A stretch of 6,652 nt of DNA from Methanomicrobiales archaeon (GTDB lineage: Archaea; Halobacteriota; Methanomicrobia; Methanomicrobiales; JACTUA01), in contig JAJRCL010000240.1 in NCBI GenBank assembly GCA_028679035.1, forward strand, positions 1 to 6,652. Reading direction: 5' to 3'. The notes beneath the pieces were generated by a model that made no database searches, was not told the DNA's origin, and saw nothing but the letters and a program-made list of their open reading frames with translations. Below, one piece after another: positions 1-5,335 of the stretch. Both the position numbers and the translations under genes were made by a program. Positions within the stretch are counted from its first letter, which is position 1, and every line of letters starts with the position of its first letter.

Positions 1-512
1 AATCCCTGCTTTGCCCGGTAATAGATTGCCCTGCCCCCGTACAGGGATGCCCAGCACTTCTGGACCGCATCCAGAAGATCCCGATCCCCTTTAATATTCA
101 GGTAGGTATCCTGCTGGCCCGCAAAGCTTGCATCCGGAAGATCCTCTGCAGTGGCGCTGGACCGCACCGCAACGATGACATTTTTCCCCATCTGGTGATA
201 GGCATCACGGATGGACGATCGCATATCGGCAGGAATCTTTGCTCCCAGGACGATCTCTTTTGCTTCCCGTGAAGCCTGTTCCAGGTCCCCCGCATTTTCG
301 ACGTCCAGGTCTTCCATTTTTTTGAACAGGGCTTCTTCGATTCCCGTGAGGACGAGAAACCTTCGGAACGCCTGGGCGGTGACGGTAAAAGCACGCGGGA
401 CCGGAAGACCAATAGAGAACATCTCGCCAAGGGATGCTCCTTTTCCCCCGACGGAGGGAATATCTTCCTTCTTTATCTCTTCAATCCAGAGTATATCGGG
501 GAACGGTTCCAT
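1..512 (-). CDS. ppsA: Phosphoenolpyruvate synthase, N-terminal 170 residues (cut by window edge)
   Basis: The ATG is at 512-510 on the minus strand. The frame stays open to base 1, so the 3' part of the gene lies outside the window. The 170 visible residues are the start of the ATP-binding PEP/pyruvate-dikinase domain. They include the glycine-rich VGGKGASLGEM (residues 21-31), the LPVPRAF turn (36-42) and the family signature VRSSATAEDLPDASFAGQ (116-133), whose Arg and Ser residues contact ATP phosphates in this family. The swivelling phospho-histidine domain and PEP-binding barrel would lie beyond the edge. The enzyme converts pyruvate, ATP and water to PEP, AMP and phosphate. In methanogens this starts gluconeogenesis from pyruvate made by pyruvate:ferredoxin oxidoreductase. 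The gene lies 73 bp downstream of the USP-GNAT gene on the same strand, but a TATA-like box in the gap suggests its own promoter. Pyruvate phosphate dikinase is the main alternative; the sequence around the signature fits PpsA better. Confidence 0.93.
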   Translation of the reverse strand, partial: MEPFPDILWIEEIKKEDIPSVGGKGASLGEMFSIGLPVPRAFTVTAQAFRRFLVLTGIEEALFKKMEDLDVENAGDLEQASREAKEIVLGAKIPADMRSSIRDAYHQMGKNVIVAVRSSATAEDLPDASFAGQQDTYLNIKGDRDLLDAVQKCWASLYGGRAIYYRAKQG

Positions 513-548
513 GGTGTCAAACCTACTACTCTATCTCACTGTCATTGA

Positions 549-560
549 TTTAATATTTTA
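549..560 (-). promoter_or_regulatory. Candidate TATA box of ppsA
   Basis: On the minus strand this reads as an AT-only run (TAAAATATTAAA) centred about 42 nt upstream of the ppsA ATG. An archaeal TATA box usually sits about 25 nt before the transcription start, which would give a leader of about 15-20 nt. It suggests ppsA can be transcribed separately from the upstream USP-GNAT gene. No strong Shine-Dalgarno sequence is seen, only an AGGT about 10 nt before the ATG. Confidence 0.45.
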
Positions 561-585
561 TCGGGAAAAAGCAGTTCCTGATACG

Positions 586-1869
586 TCAGTTTTCCCTTTT
601 TTCACCGGGAGGCAGACCTGGTCGCCGCATCGGGGAAACGTTGGAACCGTCTAAATTACCACCTGCGAATTCGAACCGTTTCCGGATGCTGACGGGCAAT
701 GCAGACTCCGGGATGATTTCAAAACCAAAAGAACGATAAAATGTAACCAGATCCAGGGTGGAATGCATATACAGCGGATCGCTTCCGTACGAACCGACAA
801 GAGCCTGGACGGCTTTCCGTGCGTATCCGCGGTCACGGTATTCCTGCAGGACATACACTCCGTCCACTTCGAGACCATCCGGATGCCGTCTGCACCGGGC
901 AACCGCGACAAGCACCCCTTCCACCCATACCCCGAAGATCCGGTCTGTTTCAGGATCCGCCTTCTGCTGGTGATAGGTCAGCCACACGTGCTCCGCACGG
1001 GCAAACTCATCCTTCCGGAGCTCGCGGGCAATGACAGTGAGACTGATATGCGGGCTCAGTATCAGGAGGGGCCTTCGTGCCGTCGTCGTCACGCCGGTGA
1101 CCACGCGTCCGAGCGGGATGTTGCTGGCATAATCCGATTTCCCGTATCTGCCTATCAGGATCAGGGATACATCCTGCTCCTCGGCCACCCGGCTGATTTC
1201 CGGTGCCGGGTTTCCGGATCGGACGATGGATTCAACCCTCATGCCTGGTGATCCAATATCCGCAGCGATCTCCTTAAGGCGGAGTTCAGCGGCACGGACC
1301 TGGTTTGTGGGGTCCGGTTCTCCTTCGCGGATGACATGCAGGAAGGTGACTTTTTTGATAAATGTCAGACGTTTCAGGTATTCCCGGGTTTTTTCTGATG
1401 GTTTTGAAAAATCAAGGGGGCACAGGACATGAGAGAATACATTTCTGCAGAATTTTTCCAGAGGAGCATCCCCCGACCCTTCAAGCCCTGGGAAATGCAT
1501 GACAAGAACGTCAGTTCCGGCCCGCTTGACCACTTCCGTTGAGACACTGCCGAGAAGCATTTTCCCAAGAATACTTTTTCCCCGTGCTCCCACAACGATG
1601 AGAGAGATTCCCTCGCTGTTCGCGGTCTTGATGATCGCACCCGCAGTGTCTCCGTCGATCCCCTCCACGAGGATGGTTCTGACCGGGACGCCGGTTGTCT
1701 GTGTGAGATGGCGTCCTTTTTCCTCCAGCAGGGGCTGCGCGTGCCGGTCCGGTGTAATCAGGACATGGAGGAGGAGAATTTCTTCCATGCCGGGAATCTG
1801 CCCGATACATTCCAGAATTCTGTCGGCATATCGTGAGAAATCTGTTCCAACCAGTACCCGCCTGAACAT
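586..1869 (-). CDS. USP-USP-GNAT fusion: tandem universal stress protein with C-terminal N-acetyltransferase domain
   Basis: The predicted protein has 427 residues. USP domain 1 (about 1-127) opens with MFRRVLVGTDFS and carries the complete ATP-loop pattern G-x2-G-x9-G-S (G94, G97, G107, S108), with D10 in the nucleotide pocket. USP domain 2 (about 145-273) opens with VLCPLDFSK (D153) but has a degenerate loop (G240, G243, ten residues, then G254-R255 with no Ser/Thr), so it may bind nucleotide poorly. Residues about 278-404 form a GNAT fold. Its acetyl-CoA pyrophosphate loop is R345-D-R-G348-Y-A350 after the VDGVYV strand, and a LVTFYRSFGFE segment (374-384) matches the family's C-terminal helix-strand. 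The tail is short and basic. No signal peptide or membrane segment is visible, so it is cytosolic. The frame extends 19 codons further to an ATG at 1926, but M20 is chosen because it matches the usual USP start and follows a GGGAGGG. The domain calls are secure; the acetylation substrate and the role are unknown. ppsA follows on the same strand. Confidence 0.88.
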   Translation of the reverse strand: MFRRVLVGTDFSRYADRILECIGQIPGMEEILLLHVLITPDRHAQPLLEEKGRHLTQTTGVPVRTILVEGIDGDTAGAIIKTANSEGISLIVVGARGKSILGKMLLGSVSTEVVKRAGTDVLVMHFPGLEGSGDAPLEKFCRNVFSHVLCPLDFSKPSEKTREYLKRLTFIKKVTFLHVIREGEPDPTNQVRAAELRLKEIAADIGSPGMRVESIVRSGNPAPEISRVAEEQDVSLILIGRYGKSDYASNIPLGRVVTGVTTTARRPLLILSPHISLTVIARELRKDEFARAEHVWLTYHQQKADPETDRIFGVWVEGVLVAVARCRRHPDGLEVDGVYVLQEYRDRGYARKAVQALVGSYGSDPLYMHSTLDLVTFYRSFGFEIIPESALPVSIRKRFEFAGGNLDGSNVSPMRRPGLPPGEKREN

Positions 1870-1880
1870 GCTGAACCCTG

Positions 1881-1887
1881 CCCTCCC
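1881..1887 (-). promoter_or_regulatory. Shine-Dalgarno that favours the internal start of the USP-GNAT gene
   Basis: The minus strand reads GGGAGGG here, 11 nt before the ATG at 1869-1867. The spacing is slightly long. The upstream in-frame ATG at 1926-1924 has no purine-rich Shine-Dalgarno and would add a basic 19-residue extension not expected of a USP domain. If transcription starts close to 1926, a leaderless longer form is the alternative. Confidence 0.5.
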
Positions 1888-1949
1888 GAATTTTCCACGT
1901 TTCTTATCGTGCCGTGGCGATTTCATTCTTACGAAACGCTTGCGAAAAT

Positions 1950-1998
1950 GAAAGCTTTTACATCATTGCTATCATTGTAATTTTGCATGTCTGATGCA
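1950..1998. promoter_or_regulatory. AT-rich core of the divergent USP-GNAT / serA intergenic region
   Basis: The 203-bp gap between the two divergent starts holds an AT-rich core containing three visible elements. There is an 8-bp palindrome AAAGCTTT (1951-1958), a direct repeat of ATCATTG (1962-1968 and 1971-1977, 9 bp apart), and a perfect inverted repeat TGCAT-5nt-ATGCA (1984-1988 / 1994-1998). The TGTAATTTTG stretch (1976-1985) is a possible TATA element for serA, which would give a leader of about 65 nt. Promoter and operator roles are inferred from position only. Confidence 0.35.
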
Positions 1999-2056
1999 TC
2001 CGGGCGGGTTGTTGGGGATCTCCTGCACAATCCTTCCGGGTTCAGTCGAAATGCGT

Positions 2057-2064
2057 GGGGGGTT
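2057..2064 (+). promoter_or_regulatory. G-rich ribosome-binding site of serA
   Basis: GGGGGGTT precedes a cluster of in-frame starts: GTG 2055, ATG 2067, GTG 2070 and ATG 2073. The run ends 8 nt before ATG 2073 but only 2 nt before ATG 2067. Spacing and the family-typical MYKVLV opening favour 2073. The run of six G is not a clean GGAGG. Confidence 0.45.
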
Positions 2065-2072
2065 GTATGGTG

Positions 2073-3656
2073 ATGTACAAGGTTCTTGTCTGTGATCCGC
2101 TCGCGGACGAAGGGCTATCAATACTGAAGGAATCATGCGACGTTGATGTCAGGACCGATCTTTCCGAAGAACAGATTGTGAGCATCATCGGGGAGTACGA
2201 TGCCGTGATTGTGCGCAGCGGAACACGCATCACGGCCCCGATCATCGAGGCCGGCCGGCAGCTGAAGATCATCGGGAGAGCCGGCGCCGGCGTTGACAAT
2301 ATCGACGTGGAAGCGGCAACACGCCGGGGAATCCCGGTCGTCAATGCCCCGGAAGGAAATACCCTCGCCGCCACCGAGCACACCATCGCAATGATGCTTG
2401 CCCTGGCACGGAACATCCCGCAGGCAAATTCCTCCCTCCGGCAGAAGCAGTGGAAACGATCCAAGTTCATCGGGATCGAAGTGAACGAGAAAACCCTCGG
2501 AATTGTCGGTCTCGGGAGGATCGGGCGGGAAATCGCAAAACGAGTGAATGCCATGCAGATGCGCTGCATCGCCTACGATCCCTTTATTTCCAAAGAGCGG
2601 GCCGGCGAACTGGGCGTTGAGCTGATGACACTCGATGAGGTGATCGCGAACGCAGACGTGATCACGGTCCACACACCGCTCACCAAGGAGACTCACCACC
2701 TGATTAATTCGACCAAGATCGCGATGATGAAAGATGGCGTACGGCTCATTAACTGCGCCCGCGGGGGGATCATCGATGAGAAAGCCCTTTACGATGCGAT
2801 CAAGAGCGGAAAAGTTGCCGGGGCAGCGCTCGACGTATTCGAAGACGAGCCTCCCTTCAAATCCCCTCTCCTCAGTCTGGACCAGGTCATCGTCACCCCG
2901 CACCTGGGAGCGAGCACGGTTGAGGCGCAGCAGAATGTGGCGATCACCGTTGCGAAAGAAATTCTTTCTGTTCTCGGGGGAGGGCAGGCAAAGTATGCGG
3001 TGAACGCCCCGATGATTCCTCCCGAGCAGCAGGAACGGATCGAACCGTACGCAACCCTTGCCCTCAAAATGGGAAGATTCCTGATCCAGCTGGTCGAAGG
3101 ACGGCTGGAATCCGTGGAATTTGTCTACGGGGGTGAACTCTCCCAGCTTGCCTCGAATACCCGCTTCATCACCCGTCTCGCCCTCAAGGGCCTGATGGAC
3201 CCGATTCTCCAGAGCCCGGCGAATATCATCAACGCAGAGTTCATCGCAAAAGAACGGGGCATTTCCGTGCGGGAAACCATCACCGAAGAGTCCCATGGCT
3301 TCAAGAACCTGATCACGATCCGGGTAAAGACCGACATAGAGGAAGAGACGATGAGCGGGACGGTCTTTATGAAGGGGCGCAGCAGGATCGTCGAAATTGG
3401 CGGGTACACAATGGACATGGTCCCCGAAGGATACGTCATTGTCTCCCGGCACCTGGACAAACCCGGCGTTATCGGCAGGGCATCGACGATTCTCGGAGCG
3501 GCGAACATCAACATCGCCGGAATGCAGGTCGGGCGTATCAATCCGGGCGAAAAGGCGATCATGGTACTGAACGTGGATTCCGAAGTCCCTCCGGAAGTCA
3601 TGGATGAGATCCGTACAAAAGTCGGGATCTTCTCTGCAAAATTCGCAAAATTGTAA
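2073..3656 (+). CDS. serA: D-3-phosphoglycerate dehydrogenase, long form with ACT domain
   Basis: The protein has 527 residues, the usual length for the long (type 1) enzyme. It oxidises 3-phosphoglycerate to 3-phosphohydroxypyruvate with NAD, the first step of phosphorylated serine synthesis. Visible parts are the substrate domain (1 to about 98, closing again near 280-310), a Rossmann domain with LGIVGLGRIG (G146-x-G148-x2-G151) and the acidic D169 that selects NAD, and the catalytic set R230 (NCARGG), E259 (FEDEPP) and H277 (TPHLGAST). An intervening domain (about 315-450) and a C-terminal ACT domain (about 453-527, YVIVSRHLDKPGVIG...) complete it. In relatives the ACT domain binds serine for feedback inhibition. 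All key residues are present. The gene is flanked by a divergent USP-GNAT gene and followed by two terminator-like sites, so it appears monocistronic. The start at ATG 2073 is chosen because MYKVLVCDPL begins the first beta strand directly; starts at 2055, 2067 or 2070 would add up to six residues. Confidence 0.97.
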   Translation: MYKVLVCDPLADEGLSILKESCDVDVRTDLSEEQIVSIIGEYDAVIVRSGTRITAPIIEAGRQLKIIGRAGAGVDNIDVEAATRRGIPVVNAPEGNTLAATEHTIAMMLALARNIPQANSSLRQKQWKRSKFIGIEVNEKTLGIVGLGRIGREIAKRVNAMQMRCIAYDPFISKERAGELGVELMTLDEVIANADVITVHTPLTKETHHLINSTKIAMMKDGVRLINCARGGIIDEKALYDAIKSGKVAGAALDVFEDEPPFKSPLLSLDQVIVTPHLGASTVEAQQNVAITVAKEILSVLGGGQAKYAVNAPMIPPEQQERIEPYATLALKMGRFLIQLVEGRLESVEFVYGGELSQLASNTRFITRLALKGLMDPILQSPANIINAEFIAKERGISVRETITEESHGFKNLITIRVKTDIEEETMSGTVFMKGRSRIVEIGGYTMDMVPEGYVIVSRHLDKPGVIGRASTILGAANINIAGMQVGRINPGEKAIMVLNVDSEVPPEVMDEIRTKVGIFSAKFAKL

Positions 3657-3668
3657 CGGATCAGCCTC

Positions 3669-3675
3669 TTTTTTT
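3669..3675 (+). terminator. T-tract terminator after serA
   Basis: A run of seven T begins 13 nt after the serA stop codon. Archaeal RNA polymerase commonly terminates at such U-tracts without needing a hairpin. A second, hairpin-associated T-tract lies 60 nt further on. Confidence 0.5.
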
Positions 3676-3709
3676 CACGTACGCCCGGTCAATATTCTTC
3701 AGCAGGGTT

Positions 3710-3740
3710 CCATTCTTTCACGTCAGGAGAATGGTTTTTT
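3710..3740 (+). terminator. Hairpin plus T6, backup terminator between serA and tRNA-Val
   Basis: CCATTCT (3710-3716) and AGAATGG (3728-3734) form a perfect 7-bp stem, extendable by two G-U pairs, and are followed directly by six T (3735-3740). This resembles a bacterial intrinsic terminator and would isolate the tRNA gene from serA transcription. Confidence 0.55.
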
Positions 3741-3773
3741 CGCTGCTGGTGCATGCTCCCGTGGCAAAGAGAA

Positions 3774-3784
3774 TAATTTTATAG
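3774..3784 (+). promoter_or_regulatory. TATA-like box of the tRNA-Val gene
   Basis: The AT-rich AATTTTATAG-type stretch lies about 40 nt upstream of the mature tRNA 5' end. With initiation about 25 nt downstream, the precursor would carry a leader of about 15 nt for RNase P to remove. It is the only TATA-like sequence between the terminator hairpin and the tRNA. Confidence 0.5.
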
Positions 3785-3819
3785 CGCCATATCGCAGTAG
3801 TACAGGCTGTTCATTCCAG

Positions 3820-3893
3820 GGGCTCGTGGTCTAGTTGGTTATGACGTCGCCTTGACATGGCGGAGGTCTCGTGTTCGAATCACGACGGGCCCA
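3820..3893 (+). tRNA. tRNA-Val (anticodon GAC)
   Basis: The sequence folds into a complete 74-nt cloverleaf. The acceptor stem pairs GGGCTCG (3820-3826) with CGGGCCC (3886-3892), with one U-G pair, and A3893 is the discriminator. The D-arm is GTC/GAC with a GG-containing loop. The anticodon stem TCGCC/GGCGG (one U-G pair) closes the loop TTGACAT, giving anticodon GAC (3854-3856) for GUC and GUU codons. The variable loop has five nucleotides, and the T-arm TCGTG/CACGA carries the loop TTCGAAT. The 3' CCA is not encoded, so it must be added after transcription. No intron is seen. T-tracts follow at 3913-3918 and 3933-3939. Confidence 0.95.
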
Positions 3894-3912
3894 TTTTCTT
3901 CATTTCCTCAGG

Positions 3913-3939
3913 TTTTTTCGAGTGCAATTTTCTTTTTTT
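3913..3939 (+). terminator. Two T-tracts downstream of tRNA-Val
   Basis: Runs of six T (3913-3918) and seven T (3933-3939) lie 20 and 40 nt past the tRNA 3' end, with no strong hairpin before them. They fit an archaeal U-tract terminator for the tRNA transcript and separate it from the downstream flavoprotein gene. Confidence 0.5.
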
Positions 3940-4038
3940 CCAATCCCTGATACCCGTTTTCGATGGGCAAGACCGGAAGCAAAACTATACAAGATTGCGG
4001 AAAGGAATCCGATGCAAGGAAAAGCTGGTTCATCGGTT

Positions 4039-4085
4039 GATCTCGTTCTCTCCTGACGGTAACGGGAAAACACACGAGTAACATC
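4039..4085 (+). other. Nested stem-loop in the leader of the flavoprotein gene
   Basis: GAT/ATC (4039-4041 / 4083-4085) and CTCGT/ACGAG (4042-4046 / 4074-4078) enclose a second helix, TCCTG/CGGGA (4051-4055 / 4063-4067, one U-G pair), with a 7-nt apical loop and an asymmetric internal loop. It ends about 53 nt before the start codon. An ACTATACAAG stretch near 3984-3993 could be the promoter, which would put the structure inside a leader of about 120 nt. I recognise no known riboswitch family. The structure may be a chance fold. Confidence 0.3.
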
Positions 4086-4138
4086 TGCAAAGGGAATGGA
4101 TCCCCGAAGGCCGGTCGCAGAAACAACCGTGAGGGAAC

Positions 4139-5173
4139 ATGGAGTCATCTCATCTCAAAACGGACGTTGTGATCGTCGGTGGAGGGACAACCGGCCTCAC
4201 CTTGGCAAAATTTTTATCGGAAGAACAGGTCGATTTCATCCTCCTCGAAGCGGACACATCCTTTTTCGAAAAGTCCTGCGGAGAGGGAATAACCCCTGAG
4301 ATTGGGGGCTGTAAATTCTTTGACCTGTACGAGAGTCAGGTCGGGATAGAACGGATCACGGATTCCATGCGGATCCGTCTGGATTACGGCGATGTCGAAT
4401 TTGATCTCTCCAACATCATGGTTGATAAGAGAGCAGTCGAGCAGGAACTTGCACGGCAGGCGATCAGCCGGGGCGGAGATGTACGAACGGGGGAACGGGT
4501 ACGACAGGTTACACGCGTCCGGGATCAGATCCGTATTGAACCGCAGGGCATCGAGGCGAAGGTCGTCGTCGGCGCCGACGGCTACGGTTCGATCGTGCGG
4601 AGATTCATGGGCGTGGAGAAACCCCGCCACTTCGGCGTTGCCGCTGCCGGATACTGGGCGGAAGAGTCTCCAGGGAATGCGTGCATCGTGGAATTTAAGA
4701 AATCCGTCGCGCAGTACGGATATGCTTGGCTGTTTCCCCGGAAAAATGACTGGAATATCGGTATAGGTTCGGTCCGTGCCCCGTTGTTCCGACAGCAGCT
4801 CGCCCGTTTCCAGCAACGGTACCCCGGTGCAACCGGCTGGAGGACAGCCGTCGTCCCTCTTGATCTACCGGTCCAATCATATGGGAAGGATGCGATCCTT
4901 GTCGGGGATGCCGCTTCCCAGGTAGTCTCCGTGTTCGCAGACGGAATTCTCCCGGGGATGATCTGCGCGCGTGAGGCGGCCAAGGTACTGATCGGGTTAT
5001 CGCACCGGAATTTTGCGAACCCGGACCTGTCTGCCTATGAAAAAGGATGGAAGTCGATGATGGGCGACACTTTCCGGAACGGCTATTTCGTGCACCGCCT
5101 TATGATGGGCCTTTATTTTTCCGACCACCTGCTCTACGGGTTTATGAAACTCATGAAGAGGGTATACCGCTGA
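4139..5173 (+). CDS. FAD-dependent oxidoreductase of the geranylgeranyl reductase family
   Basis: The protein has 344 residues. The N-terminal Rossmann motif VIVGGGTTGL (G14-x-G16-x2-G19) with E37 at the end of strand two binds FAD ADP-ribose. CGEGI (C47-I51) is the conserved cysteine-containing turn near the flavin in this family. VGADGYGSIVR (144-154) and the second FAD motif AILVGDAAS (252-260), followed by the DGI...G...AA helix, are also present. The diagnostic Y-x-W-x-F-P-x7-G-x-G (Y195, W197, F199, P200, G208, G210) places it in the geranylgeranyl reductase superfamily, whose members saturate isoprenoid chains of archaeal lipids or quinones. The exact substrate cannot be read, and archaea often carry several paralogs. 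There is no obvious transmembrane segment, though the C-terminal part (about 320-340) is hydrophobic and could touch the membrane. GAGGG at 4131-4135 precedes the ATG at short spacing. A hairpin terminator follows. No lipid-biosynthesis neighbour is in view. Confidence 0.85.
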   Translation: MESSHLKTDVVIVGGGTTGLTLAKFLSEEQVDFILLEADTSFFEKSCGEGITPEIGGCKFFDLYESQVGIERITDSMRIRLDYGDVEFDLSNIMVDKRAVEQELARQAISRGGDVRTGERVRQVTRVRDQIRIEPQGIEAKVVVGADGYGSIVRRFMGVEKPRHFGVAAAGYWAEESPGNACIVEFKKSVAQYGYAWLFPRKNDWNIGIGSVRAPLFRQQLARFQQRYPGATGWRTAVVPLDLPVQSYGKDAILVGDAASQVVSVFADGILPGMICAREAAKVLIGLSHRNFANPDLSAYEKGWKSMMGDTFRNGYFVHRLMMGLYFSDHLLYGFMKLMKRVYR

Positions 5174-5175
5174 CC

Positions 5176-5200
5176 GGGGAGAAAATGGTTCTCCTCTTTT
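5176..5200 (+). terminator. Hairpin plus T-tract terminator after the flavoprotein gene
   Basis: GGGGAGAA (5176-5183) pairs with TTCTCCTC (5189-5196) as an 8-bp stem with one G-T pair and a 5-nt loop, followed at once by TTTT (5197-5200). It begins 3 nt after the TGA stop. It is shaped like a bacterial intrinsic terminator, as is the one after serA. Confidence 0.6.
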
Positions 5201-5277
5201 CCTTCGATCAATCCGGCGGTCATTTTCATGGTCCTTTTCGTTATCAATTGCAGAAATCTGTCGTGTTTTGCACCTCC

Positions 5278-5290
5278 AAAAGTATTAAAC
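5278..5290 (+). promoter_or_regulatory. Candidate BRE/TATA of the receiver-histidine kinase gene
   Basis: CCAAAAGTATTAAAC begins at about 5276, with a purine-rich BRE-like part followed by a TATA-like GTATTAAA. The centre is about 51 nt before the ATG at 5336, predicting a short leader of about 25 nt. It supports transcription independent of the upstream flavoprotein gene. Confidence 0.45.
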
Positions 5291-5324
5291 GATCCCAGAC
5301 CCCCTACAGAGGGATATGCAGCCC

Positions 5325-5330
5325 GGGGTG
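5325..5330 (+). promoter_or_regulatory. Shine-Dalgarno that fixes the kinase start
   Basis: GGGGTG, which can pair with the CACCUCC-type 16S tail, ends 5 nt before ATG 5336. The frame is open further upstream to an ATG at 5228, but that would add 36 residues of low-complexity sequence before the receiver domain and would begin upstream of the likely TATA box. Confidence 0.6.
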
Positions 5331-5335
5331 TATTG

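Noticed and set aside
211..654. Plus-strand open frame overlapping ppsA and the ppsA promoter
   Set aside because: It runs antisense to the clear PpsA ATP-binding signature and shows no recognisable motif.
2133..3452. Long open frame of 439 codons on the minus strand across serA
   Set aside because: It lies entirely antisense to a serA frame with intact motifs, and its translation (rich in G, D, H and F) resembles no family. Antisense openness is common in GC-biased genes.
3820..3893. Integration site of a mobile element at the tRNA gene
   Set aside because: No integrase gene is present, and I saw no duplicate of the tRNA 3' end elsewhere in the window.
3857..4081. Small frames starting inside tRNA-Val and running into the T-tracts
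   Set aside because: They begin inside a complete cloverleaf and pass through terminator sequence. The phenylalanine-rich translation only reflects T-runs.
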